In this document: piece after piece, positions 39,408 through 47,658 of the stretch
How positions within the stretch are numbered: the first letter of the stretch is position 1
Layout of the letters: every line of letters starts with the position of its first letter
Source of the DNA: Trichomonas vaginalis G3
Taxonomy: Eukaryota > Parabasalia > Trichomonadida > Trichomonadidae
Assembly: GCF_026262505.1 (NCBI RefSeq)
Contig: NC_067203.1
Coordinates: 3,100,001-3,164,000, forward strand
Direction: 5' to 3'
Length of the DNA: 64,000 bases
Position numbers and translations under genes: made by a program
Notes under the pieces: generated by a model
Told to the model about the DNA's origin: nothing
The model's database searches: none
Seen by the model: only the letters and a program-made list of their open reading frames with translations

Positions 39408-40226
39408 ATGAATTTTACAAAACCGCCGTTACCGTTCTTTGGAAATAAGAGTAGATGTAAAGATATTATATTGAGAGAACTTAAGAAACTACCGAATGGT
39501 CTAACATTTGTAGATTTGTTCGGTGGAAGTTTCTATATATCCCATTTGTGTCATACAATATTCCCAGACTCAAAGATTATATGCAATGACTTCGACAACT
39601 ATATGGACCGTCTCAAACATATTCCAGACACAAACAATATATTGAAAGAGTTAAAAGAAAAGATACCTATAGGTAAGATGGAACGTATACCATTAGATAA
39701 CAAAAATATTGTGAGAGAGGTTTTGAAAAAAGCAGAATATATAGACTGGGATAGTATATCTGCTAGACTATTATATAGTGGTTCTATAAGAGTTCATGAC
39801 ATTGAAACACTTATGTCAAACGTTTTATATCTTAACTATACAAATGTTTTCAAAGAGAACATAGAAAAATATATTGAGGGTATAGAGTTTGTGAGATGTC
39901 ATTGGACAGAGTTGTATGAAAAATATAAAGACAAGGAAAATGTTTTCTTTATAGTGGACCCGCCGTTCTATAACACATGGGATTTTCAATACCAAGTAGA
40001 CTGGACTTTGAGAGACTCTTTAGAAACTTTAGACGTTTTACATAACTGTCCATGCTTTTACTTTACATCCGATAAAAGTGGTTTGGAAACCGTTATGAGA
40101 TGGTTAGAGGACATACATGACTATGTGTTTAAATATGACAAGATAGAATATGAGAGAGGTCCTATAAACCGGAGAAAGTGTCATAACAAAGAAATTTTAC
40201 TAGTAAGTAAATGTGGTTTGAAATAG
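39408..40226 (+). CDS. Dam-type DNA N6-adenine methyltransferase
   Basis: 272 residues of the D12/Dam class. LPFFGNKSRCKDII (residues 8-21) is the target/SAM lead block, FVDLFGGSFYIS (about 34-45) is motif I, and VDPPFYNTWDF (about 183-193) is the DPPY catalytic motif. The middle would hold the target-recognition part. It would methylate adenine, perhaps in GATC, on element or host DNA. Adenine methylation and such enzymes of viral look are known in Trichomonas. First gene after the left tip; ATTTTTATTATTATATATAA precedes the start. Looks whole. Confidence 0.85.
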   Translation: MNFTKPPLPFFGNKSRCKDIILRELKKLPNGLTFVDLFGGSFYISHLCHTIFPDSKIICNDFDNYMDRLKHIPDTNNILKELKEKIPIGKMERIPLDNKNIVREVLKKAEYIDWDSISARLLYSGSIRVHDIETLMSNVLYLNYTNVFKENIEKYIEGIEFVRCHWTELYEKYKDKENVFFIVDPPFYNTWDFQYQVDWTLRDSLETLDVLHNCPCFYFTSDKSGLETVMRWLEDIHDYVFKYDKIEYERGPINRRKCHNKEILLVSKCGLK

Positions 40227-40342
40227 GACTACTTGTTTTAGGTTTTTTCCATTGTGTCATTTATTTCTTTGACGTGGCAGAAAGATATAGAGAATATGAA
40301 GATGAACCAATGCCTGCAAATGTCCAGTATATGTACTCGTAA
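40211..40342 (+). CDS. 43-residue membrane protein
   Basis: ATG at 40211 overlaps the methyltransferase end in another frame. The protein is a single membrane span (IGLLVLGFFHCVIYFF) followed by an acidic tail ending VQYMYS. Small single-span proteins of this type are common in viral elements, but the role is unknown. Confidence 0.5.
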   Translation: MWFEIGLLVLGFFHCVIYFFDVAERYREYEDEPMPANVQYMYS

Positions 40343-40365
40343 GAGATATTTTTATCTAATATTAA

Positions 40366-40728
40366 ATGGACGCACAGAACTTAGCGAATGCACAACAACC
40401 TGGACAACCAAACCCAGAGAATATTCCAAATGAAGTTAGAATACAAACTGCAATGGCAAACTATGGTCAAGTGCCAACAGATGTACAAATGCAAACTGCC
40501 ATGTCAAATGACGCTGCGTTAGGTTTGCCACCATGGTATGCAAATATGAGATGGAAAGAGTTTTATACAAACCCTGAAGTGGGATATAAACAACTTTATG
40601 CAGATGACGCGAACACAGGAGTTGACCCAGAATATGTTTTCTACCAGAGGAGAAACAGAATGTATGAGCTCCAGTTAAAGAATGCTATGGAACTCAACAG
40701 GAAACGTAAGAGACTAGGCGGACATTAG
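40366..40728 (+). CDS. Protein of unknown function, Gln/Asn/Pro-rich start
   Basis: 120 residues: a disordered start with two VRIQTAMANYG/VQMQTAMSNDA repeats, then an aromatic stretch (LPPWYANMRWKEFY), and a basic end (ELNRKRKRLGGH). Promoter AGATATTTTTATCTAATATT. Probably a virion or DNA-binding protein; no family recognised. Confidence 0.6.
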   Translation: MDAQNLANAQQPGQPNPENIPNEVRIQTAMANYGQVPTDVQMQTAMSNDAALGLPPWYANMRWKEFYTNPEVGYKQLYADDANTGVDPEYVFYQRRNRMYELQLKNAMELNRKRKRLGGH

Positions 40729-40745
40729 ATTTTTACACGTAGTAA

Positions 40746-40988
40746 ATGGGTTTCTTCAGTAGTATTGGAAACTTCTTTCGAAATGTTGGAAGAGGTATAT
40801 GGAATGGAATAAAAACCGTAGGAAGAGGAATTTGGAACGGAGTCAAAAATATTGGTAAAAGAGTAGGTCAGTTTGTTGGTATTATACCTAAAGACCCTGA
40901 ACCAGAAGAACAAGCTCCTGTTATACAACAGCCTGAACCTGCACCACAGTCTAGTTGGCAACCAAATCCAACACCTCAACCGTATTAA
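40746..40988 (+). CDS. Small amphipathic, possibly membrane-active protein
   Basis: 80 residues. The first 45 form an amphipathic helix with two near-repeats (GRGIWNGIKTV and GRGIWNGVKNI), Gly-, Lys- and Phe/Trp-rich like membrane-lytic peptides. The rest is a Pro/Gln/Glu tail. Small proteins of this build in adeno- and other viruses help particles cross membranes; by analogy only. ATTTTTACACGTAGTAA precedes the start. Confidence 0.6.
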   Translation: MGFFSSIGNFFRNVGRGIWNGIKTVGRGIWNGVKNIGKRVGQFVGIIPKDPEPEEQAPVIQQPEPAPQSSWQPNPTPQPY

Positions 40989-40992
40989 AAAA

Positions 40993-41841
40993 TTATATTT
41001 TTACCGTTCGATAGTAGTTGTATATGAAACTAAGTTCTAAGTAAAACGCATGGTATAATGGAATTATTCTTTTTCTTCCATCTGTAGTAAACCATACTTG
41101 AAAGTCTGAAATACTTCCACTTGGTGGTTCGTATAACTTTGTAGGTTTTTCGTAAAAGTCATTTGCCAAGCATAAGAAAGAGTTTTGTGCACCAGAAAAT
41201 GAAGCATGAACGATAATAGCATCTGGGTCGAAAACATTTTCATATGTTCCATTAGGGTTTTCGACTTCATAAAAGTCCGGGTGTACTGGATATTCTGCAG
41301 GCTGATTTAACATCCTCATAAATCTATACCATGCCAAGTTGTTATATTTTGTAGAAATATAAACGTTTTCTCCAAGGTCTTCTATTCTATTGATTTTAAC
41401 AGTTGCATTTTTCCTGTCATAAATAATATCGAGATGGTACTCTCCCTCGTCAATGTTATACTGGTTTGCATATTCGATATAGATGTCGTTTATTTTTTCT
41501 TGAAAAGCTTGAAGAGTTGTTTCTAAGTTTACAAGCAAATTCACTTGTAAAAGTTTTCCCTGTTCAAATTTCTCATACATACGTTTTTCTTTGTTATAGT
41601 ATCGAACTTCAAAACCGACTGTAAATGGGAAACCATGTATGGCTTCTGAAATAAACTTCATTCTACGAAAGCCAATAGCTTTTGTGACGGATGGGTCTCT
41701 TAACCATCTTAACGGGTAGTCAAAACGATAGCCTTCATGCTTTACGGTCTCTGTCTCAAACTTTTGACCGACATTAGTAAAAAGTTCATCTAATGGTTTA
41801 GTTGTAGCAACTCTTGAATTTTCTTTTTCTATTGAAAGCAT
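40993..41841 (-). CDS. Structural protein, 282-residue paralogue
   Basis: Beta-rich protein with YRFDYPLRWLRDPSVTKAIG near the start and FSGAQNSFLCLANDFYEKPT, SDFQVWFTTDG and PLYHAFYLELSFIYNY at the end. The 286-residue protein at 47659 is clearly a paralogue, and Maverick 1 has a broken homologue (5722-6602) and a distant one (21792). A minor capsid role is inferred from its beta content and from being conserved in pairs. Looks whole. Confidence 0.68.
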   Translation of the reverse strand: MLSIEKENSRVATTKPLDELFTNVGQKFETETVKHEGYRFDYPLRWLRDPSVTKAIGFRRMKFISEAIHGFPFTVGFEVRYYNKEKRMYEKFEQGKLLQVNLLVNLETTLQAFQEKINDIYIEYANQYNIDEGEYHLDIIYDRKNATVKINRIEDLGENVYISTKYNNLAWYRFMRMLNQPAEYPVHPDFYEVENPNGTYENVFDPDAIIVHASFSGAQNSFLCLANDFYEKPTKLYEPPSGSISDFQVWFTTDGRKRIIPLYHAFYLELSFIYNYYRTVKI

Positions 41842-41859
41842 ATTTTATCTAGAATAAAA
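41842..41859. promoter_or_regulatory. 18 bp two-way start region
   Basis: Separates the leftward structural gene and the rightward fibre gene. Both strands contain the element start signal: ATTTTATCTAGAATAAAA one way and ATTTTTATTCTAGATAAAAT the other. Confidence 0.6.
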
Positions 41860-43269
41860 ATGTCAAATGAAACAGCGTCTATGAGAGAAATACAACACAA
41901 CCGACAACTCATTATGCAAGCTCTAAATAAGAACACAACAAACTTTTCAAACTATTCTAAGATATCTGAGTCATTGAAAGAAGGAAACTTAAAACTGACA
42001 TTAAACCCAATGACAGATGAGTTTCTGTTTCAAGACAAGAAGAACCATACTGTCTGTATAAATCCAACAAAAGGAACTTTAAACGAGAAACCTATAAATG
42101 AACTTCTTTTGAAAGCAGATGTTGACAACAAAGCTGACAAAGAATATGTAGACGATGCAATAGCAAAAGAAGAAGAAAGAGCTAACAAAGCTTATGCAAC
42201 AAAAGAACATACTCATCCTGAACTAGCAGACAAAACATATGTTGACAATAAAATGTCAAGTGAAGTGACAAGAGCTGAAAACAAATATTCTAAAAAGACT
42301 CATACACATTCTATATCTGAAATAACAGACTTAAACGTCAGCCTTGAAAAGAAAGCGGATGAGGAATATGTGGCTAGTAAGTTAGAGAAGAAAGCAGATA
42401 AGGAATATGTGGATGAAAAAGATAACGAAATGAAAGAAAGGGTTGACTGGTACCATGAATGGACATCGAAGATTTTAAAAACTAAAGCCGATACAGGATG
42501 GGTTTCAGGATGTTTAGACCTTAAAGCAGATAAAACTTATGTTAACGATGAGTTAGAGAAGAAAGCAGATAAGAACCATACACATACAAGTTTTACAACT
42601 GTTGCTATAGAAAGTATTGAAGGAACGGTTGAAGAAACTGGTGGGGATGCATTATATTGTAAACCTCCTAACTTTCCACAAGGTTTAACATCGGATGACG
42701 ACATAACGACGATGAAAAACATTAGATGTAAAGATGTTTATGTCATGAAGGATGAACATAATATTAAATTCACTGCTCAAGATTTATATGACAAGAAAGC
42801 AGACAAAACAGAGCTTCAAACATTAAAGACAGAAATACTTCAAACATTATATCCTATAGGCTCTATTTATACGTCAATGAACTCTACCAGACCAGAAACA
42901 GTTCTGGGTTTTGGAACTTGGACTCAAATAGTCGACAGGTTTTTGTATTGTGCAAACTCTTCAAAGGAAACAGGTGGAAGTAAAACGATTTCAGGTGAAA
43001 ATTTACCTGCACACAGTCACTACATAGATTTAAGTACATCTCAAGCAGGTTGGCATAAGCATAGATATTGGGATTGGTCAGCAATGACAAAAGGTAAAGG
43101 ATATGATGTTAAAGACAACGTTAAGTTTGCTATAAATTGTTACTGGAGTAACACTGAGGGAGGAGGAAACCATACACATCGCGTTTCAGGATATACGCAA
43201 ACAACGGGACAAAGTAAAGACTACATGCCACCTTACATGACAGTTTACGCATGGTATAGAAATGCTTAG
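41860..43269 (+). CDS. Phage tail-fibre-like protein (Maverick 2)
   Basis: 469 residues. A helical start, then about seven KADKEYVD-type units with HTH strings (KEHTHPELADKTYVD, KKTHTHSISE), as in the shafts of trimeric fibres. A TTVAIESIEGTV block almost identical to Maverick 1 follows. The end domain reads LYPIGSIYTSMNST, FGTWTQI, FLYCANSSKETGGSKTISGE, LPAHSH and YMPPYMTVYAWYRN, typical of phage short tail fibre tips. Probably a surface spike used for attachment (inference). Looks whole. Confidence 0.82.
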   Translation: MSNETASMREIQHNRQLIMQALNKNTTNFSNYSKISESLKEGNLKLTLNPMTDEFLFQDKKNHTVCINPTKGTLNEKPINELLLKADVDNKADKEYVDDAIAKEEERANKAYATKEHTHPELADKTYVDNKMSSEVTRAENKYSKKTHTHSISEITDLNVSLEKKADEEYVASKLEKKADKEYVDEKDNEMKERVDWYHEWTSKILKTKADTGWVSGCLDLKADKTYVNDELEKKADKNHTHTSFTTVAIESIEGTVEETGGDALYCKPPNFPQGLTSDDDITTMKNIRCKDVYVMKDEHNIKFTAQDLYDKKADKTELQTLKTEILQTLYPIGSIYTSMNSTRPETVLGFGTWTQIVDRFLYCANSSKETGGSKTISGENLPAHSHYIDLSTSQAGWHKHRYWDWSAMTKGKGYDVKDNVKFAINCYWSNTEGGGNHTHRVSGYTQTTGQSKDYMPPYMTVYAWYRNA

Positions 43270-44225
43270 TCGTCATGTTCCACTTCTTTAGCATATTCGT
43301 CAGGAGTTGTCTTATATTTGTTAGGAACTGTCTTTGAAAGTATACCACCTTGAACTTTGACAAGTTTGAAACGAGGTCTGACAATAGTAGTTTTATCTTC
43401 TGCTTGCAGTCTGTACATTTTGCCATGTTTGCCTAAAACTTCATAATATTCTCTTGTATACTTTCTTCTATTTTTACGAACACGAACGTGAGTACCTGTC
43501 GGGTTCCCATTGTTGTCATAGTCAATAGTATTTTCATATGGGTCGCGTTTAGGTATTTCTATTTTTACTTTGTCACCTTTCTGAAGTTTGAAGCCCGGCA
43601 TTCTTTCTTGTTTGTCTCTTTTGACTAAATTATTAAATATATAGTCTTTCTCTAAGTCAGGGTTGTTTTTCATTTCTTCGGGGGAGTGGTTTCCCAAACC
43701 TTTTTGTTTACGGTTATTGTAAATATTTAAAACTTGTCTCATCTTTGCCATGGAGAAGTGTCTATACTTGTCGTCATATGACATTTCATTTGCTTCACCA
43801 CCTTGTGGTTGGTTTAAGTCTCTTAACATTTTTATACAACCGTCAATGACACCAAGAGCAGAATGGTTTTGGTCGACAATGAAATATTGGTTTACATTTT
43901 TTGAACGCAGATAGTTTTTTACATCATCTGATTTGAAAGAACTTTCACAGTCAGATGTCAGTTTTGTTGGATGGTATTTGTCAACGAATATTGTCAAAGC
44001 AGTTTTCACATCTAAAATATTTTTGGACCATAATGGTATGACTTCACAGTATCTTGTGTTTTGACCGACAAATATTAGCCAGTATGGTGGTCCATCTGTT
44101 CTAACTCTCGGAATGTTTTCCAAGATATCCATAAACCAAGCATTTGGTGTTGAACTAAAGATTTTTACCATGAGTGCTTTCTTTGTCGCTTTAGAAACAT
44201 AGGGGTCCTTGTTTGGATTCGTCAT
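43266..44225 (-). CDS. Maverick integrase, rve/DDE type
   Basis: 319 residues. Core motifs: AWFMDILENIPRV (first D), KLTSDCESSFKS (second D), DQNHSALGVIDGCIKMLRDLN (third helix). An SH3-like part with KLQKGDKVKIEIPKRDPYEN and RKYTREYYEVLGKHGKMYRL follows. No clear chromo-like end, unlike Maverick 1. It faces the fibre gene, overlapping by 4 bp, and is in the opposite direction to its Maverick 1 counterpart. Looks whole. Confidence 0.85.
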   Translation of the reverse strand: MTNPNKDPYVSKATKKALMVKIFSSTPNAWFMDILENIPRVRTDGPPYWLIFVGQNTRYCEVIPLWSKNILDVKTALTIFVDKYHPTKLTSDCESSFKSDDVKNYLRSKNVNQYFIVDQNHSALGVIDGCIKMLRDLNQPQGGEANEMSYDDKYRHFSMAKMRQVLNIYNNRKQKGLGNHSPEEMKNNPDLEKDYIFNNLVKRDKQERMPGFKLQKGDKVKIEIPKRDPYENTIDYDNNGNPTGTHVRVRKNRRKYTREYYEVLGKHGKMYRLQAEDKTTIVRPRFKLVKVQGGILSKTVPNKYKTTPDEYAKEVEHDD

Positions 44226-44242
44226 TTTTTAACCCATAAGAA

Positions 44243-44560
44243 ATGGGTTTATTTGGCGCATTAGCAGGAGTCGCATCTAGATTTTTACCCGCAGTGGGAA
44301 CAATAGCCAGAGGTGTATTTGGAGTTGGAAGGAAGATTTTGAGTACATTAGGTATACTTAAAGAGAAAGCACAACCTATTATACAAACTGTACAGAAAGG
44401 TTGGGAGGTAGCACGAGATGCAACAAATCTTATTCCAAATCCTGAAACAAGAGGAAAAGTTCAAGGATGGATGGACAATGTAGGAAGACAAGCAGGAAAC
44501 TATTATAACAAAGCAAATGACTACTATAACCAAGCAGGACCACTATATGGACCAAGGTGA
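44243..44560 (+). CDS. Small Gly/Ala-rich amphipathic protein
   Basis: 105 residues: a hydrophobic Gly/Ala start (GLFGALAGVASRFLPAVGTI), then amphipathic helix, then Asn/Tyr/Gly-rich end (NYYNKANDYYNQAG). General layout like the 175-residue protein of Maverick 1 (4969-5496). A membrane-disturbing or internal virion protein is possible. ATTTTTTAACCCATAAGAA precedes the start. Confidence 0.6.
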   Translation: MGLFGALAGVASRFLPAVGTIARGVFGVGRKILSTLGILKEKAQPIIQTVQKGWEVARDATNLIPNPETRGKVQGWMDNVGRQAGNYYNKANDYYNQAGPLYGPR

Positions 44561-44665
44561 AAGATTCTTTAACAGAGGATATAACCATGCACAAACAGTG
44601 GGTAAACAATAACCAACCTCAACCGCCTCAAACGTGGGGAATGTAAAGTTTTTTACTGAGATGAA

Positions 44666-44818
44666 ATGAACAATACAGCATTGAGACAAATGGGTTCAAG
44701 ATGGATTTGTCGGCTTCCAGCAGTTACACAACGTGTTTGTCAAGTTCTTCCTATACCTCAGGAAGTTTTAGACCGACTTAAAAAACCTCAACAACCAGTT
44801 GAAAACAAACCAAACTAA
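44666..44818 (+). CDS. 50-residue basic protein
   Basis: Starts MNNTALRQMGSRWICRLPAV and ends in a Pro/Lys/Asn tail. The leader GTTTTTTACTGAGATGAA is repeated almost base for base before the next gene (44838), which supports both as separate transcription units. Function unknown. Confidence 0.5.
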   Translation: MNNTALRQMGSRWICRLPAVTQRVCQVLPIPQEVLDRLKKPQQPVENKPN

Positions 44819-44837
44819 AATTTTTTACTGAGATGAA

Positions 44838-45119
44838 ATGACCGAAGAAGTTGAAACGGTAGATTTGACACCACAAACAAAAAGTTCAGAACCATTGTCA
44901 AAACCTGTCAAAGAACTTACAGATGAAGAGAAAAATTCAATAATAGAAAGTGCCAGGTCTGGAAATACAAACCCTAACTACAAAGTCACTTTTCATAAAA
45001 ATGGAACGGCTAGTATCTCAAAAAAGAAACAGACTCTCACAAATAAAATATTGAAGTCTGAAGGAGCTTTCGAGACAACAGATGGAAAAGTTTACTTCAC
45101 TGACAACAGTTCATTATAG
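44838..45119 (+). CDS. 93-residue protein with shared short fold
   Basis: An acidic Thr/Glu-rich start, then IIESARSGNTNPNYKVTF and HKNGTASISKKKQTL, the pattern also found at the start of the 141-residue protein and in the 78-residue protein of Maverick 1. A small conserved Maverick fold of unknown role. Confidence 0.58.
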   Translation: MTEEVETVDLTPQTKSSEPLSKPVKELTDEEKNSIIESARSGNTNPNYKVTFHKNGTASISKKKQTLTNKILKSEGAFETTDGKVYFTDNSSL

Positions 45120-45196
45120 AACATCTCATTGACTTAGAGTCGAAATATTCTAAACTTTACAACAAACACAAAAAGTTGAAAGGAAAACAAAAACAA

Positions 45197-45421
45197 ATGG
45201 CATATGATATTTATGAAGATGTTGACGACACAACTGTTCCTGCAAGTGAAGTAAAGTCAAAGGAACCGAAAAGTGACGAAAAACCGATAGAAGAAGAAAA
45301 ACCAAAAACTGAAGATAAACCAAAACCAAAGTTTAGTTTGGAAACTAAACCAAGTCAACCTTCATTAGCTGGTATGGGTTGGCGTCAAAGACTTATGGCA
45401 GCAGGCGGTTATGTTAAGTAA
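45197..45421 (+). CDS. Small acidic/basic linker protein
   Basis: 74 residues from ATG 45197 (MAYDIYEDVDD); a longer frame begins with TTG. Mostly disordered Lys/Glu/Pro/Ser, ending with a conserved-looking tip (GMGWRQRLMAAGGYVK). Unknown function. Confidence 0.5.
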   Translation: MAYDIYEDVDDTTVPASEVKSKEPKSDEKPIEEEKPKTEDKPKPKFSLETKPSQPSLAGMGWRQRLMAAGGYVK

Positions 45422-45450
45422 AGAAAAAAATATTTTTTATTTTTATAAAA

Positions 45451-45963
45451 ATGCCCCCATATAGAATGGATAGAAAATCTGCTAGAATAAAAGCAGAGTT
45501 GCAAAGATATGGTTGGAGAGTTTCGAAGAAGTTTAAATATAGGAAGGGAAGACCCATAAAAGTCTATGACAAATTGTCTGGTCTTCGCTACGAAATGGAT
45601 TTGGAAAACAGCACGTGCAAATTATCCAAACAGACTAGAGAGGTTAGAAGAAGAACGTCTTATGGACATGCCTTTCGATGTTAGTGAACCTCAAGTTGAA
45701 GGACATGACGGCTTTGCCAGATTCTACTGGAAACATGACGAACAATTGCATCCTTTGAGAAGGAAAAAAGGTAGTGCAGAGGATGGTCATGCTCCATGGA
45801 AAGAACAAGATATGCATATGAGAAGTACCGTGAAGTTAGAAGTCAAATTACTTCTGGTCGAACCTTTACAGTAAACTTTGACGAAGGAAAGAACAAAGAA
45901 GGCTTCATGGGTGTACTTGCTGCCATACAAGACGGAATAAGAAAGGACACAATCTCAGAATGA
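45451..45963 (+). pseudogene. Basic protein before polymerase, broken
   Basis: The start is very basic (MDRKSARIKAELQRYGWRVS) and later parts are rich in charged and aromatic residues (GHDGFARFYWKHDEQ, VRSQITSGRTFTVNF). It ends overlapping the polymerase-like gene start by 4 bp (ATGA). A terminal-protein or replication role would fit the place but is a guess. Broken, about two breaks. Confidence 0.5.
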
Positions 45964-47603
45964 CCATAACAGATTTGGATGGTCACATTTACTATGCACA
46001 TGGCAATGAACAAACAGCCGCAAAACTTCTTGACGCTTTCAAGACTACAAAGAGAGAACAAATGGTTGACTCCGACTCAGACATTTTGAATGCAATTGAA
46101 GGAATTGCAAGTGTCAAGTTCGAATGGTACCAACCTAACCCTCAAGCAGTCAGACAACATGCTGGATACTTCCCCTTCAGAAATAAGTCTGACATTGACT
46201 TGACAAGGTATGGAATTTACAATTCAATTGAAACAATTGTCAATGAACCTTGCATTCTTACATGTCTCAGGAACTCTGGTCTTGTTACAGATGAGAAAAT
46301 GAAGTATCTTGAGTCATGTGTGAAGACAAGGTACATTCTCAGAGGTCAATTGGCAAAAATTGCACCTTTGGCAAATGTCAATATCCGAGTCAACATACCT
46401 ACAGCTAAAGGTTCTTCACATGACGACTATGTTGTTGACTTCAAATTGCCATGGTTGAAGATTGTAATTGTCCACAACCACTTCATGTTGAACGAAAGTC
46501 TTACAAACCCATTGTTCGGAAAAGGCAAGTGCAACATTGTCAGAGCTGTAAACATTCTTTTCGAGAAAGGTTTGTTGGAACCAATTCCAGATGACAAGCT
46601 GACAGAAACTTTTGTACCAAAAGACGAAACAAACTTTTCATTGTTAGCAAGACCAAAAGTTGTTCCAGACAAAGTTCTAGTACAAAAGAAGTACACAATT
46701 CCACAAGGAGTTGGATTGTTCGGATACCAACCTGAACCAGAAGAACTTCCAATGAGGTTGCAAGAACTTCAAGATGCTATAAACAAACTTCCATTGAGAC
46801 ATCCAATTGACGTCAAATTGTATTGGAGAGCATCTGAGTTAGGTCAGAAGGTTTTATATGAAACAGGTTGCTTCGACGATGTTTATGAGATAACAGGAGA
46901 AGTTTCTCAGAAGATAAGAGACTCACTTGAATTTCCACAAACTGGACCAATTGGTTGCGACAAGTTCGACTCAAACGAAAAGATATACTATGTCGACCTT
47001 AACGCTGCGTACATGAGGTTTGTCCAATATATTCCGACTGGAATTCCAAACGAAGATGGTGAGTTCCCGGGAAGGAACTATACAGTTGGAAAAGTCATAC
47101 AACAACTGTATGATATTAGGAAAGCTTCAAACCCCAAACTTGCAATGACACTCAAATTGCTTATGAATTCGACATGGGGATATTCCATTAAGAAACCTCA
47201 AGAGATGAAGAGTAAACATTATGAGAAGGTCGACAACTTTGTTGAAAGGTTTTCTCCTTTTGTTTTGAAGTACGAGTTCACTCAAGGTCAAAGTGGCTTA
47301 GTAACCACATTAAAATCTATTGTCGAACATTGGTCTTACCCTCAGTTCGCAAAAGCAGTCCTTGACAACTACAACAAATTCTTCTCCGAAGTCAAATCGA
47401 AAGTTGTGGTTTACTATGAGAACATTGACGCACTCATGACGAACGAAGAAGGCTATAACAAACTCATTGAAATGGGAATGGTCGGTGAAAAGATGGGCTG
47501 TTTTAAGCTAGATAAGGTATTTTCAGAAGTTCATGTCCTCTCCAAGCGTAAGTACTGGGGCATACTTGAAGACGGCACAGAAATAAAACATTGCATGAAG
47601 TAA
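45960..47603 (+). CDS. Compact, strongly diverged PolB-like protein
   Basis: 547 residues. The N-terminal half has EPCILTCLRNSG and VIVHNHFMLNES, which line up with DNCFVYACIQAG and LLVEDHYMLNER in the N-terminal part of the Maverick 1 polymerase. The C-terminal half has YYVDLNAAYMRF (like motif A), LKLLMNSTWGYSIKKP (like motif B) and a later motif-C-like segment near residue 500. No exonuclease part is seen between. It may be a minimal protein-primed polymerase or a relative with another job; whether it can act cannot be judged here. Confidence 0.68.
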   Translation: MTITDLDGHIYYAHGNEQTAAKLLDAFKTTKREQMVDSDSDILNAIEGIASVKFEWYQPNPQAVRQHAGYFPFRNKSDIDLTRYGIYNSIETIVNEPCILTCLRNSGLVTDEKMKYLESCVKTRYILRGQLAKIAPLANVNIRVNIPTAKGSSHDDYVVDFKLPWLKIVIVHNHFMLNESLTNPLFGKGKCNIVRAVNILFEKGLLEPIPDDKLTETFVPKDETNFSLLARPKVVPDKVLVQKKYTIPQGVGLFGYQPEPEELPMRLQELQDAINKLPLRHPIDVKLYWRASELGQKVLYETGCFDDVYEITGEVSQKIRDSLEFPQTGPIGCDKFDSNEKIYYVDLNAAYMRFVQYIPTGIPNEDGEFPGRNYTVGKVIQQLYDIRKASNPKLAMTLKLLMNSTWGYSIKKPQEMKSKHYEKVDNFVERFSPFVLKYEFTQGQSGLVTTLKSIVEHWSYPQFAKAVLDNYNKFFSEVKSKVVVYYENIDALMTNEEGYNKLIEMGMVGEKMGCFKLDKVFSEVHVLSKRKYWGILEDGTEIKHCMK

Positions 47604-47658
47604 AAAATTGCATGAAGTAAAAACGTTTTTTAAAACAATATATTTTTACATATATTAA

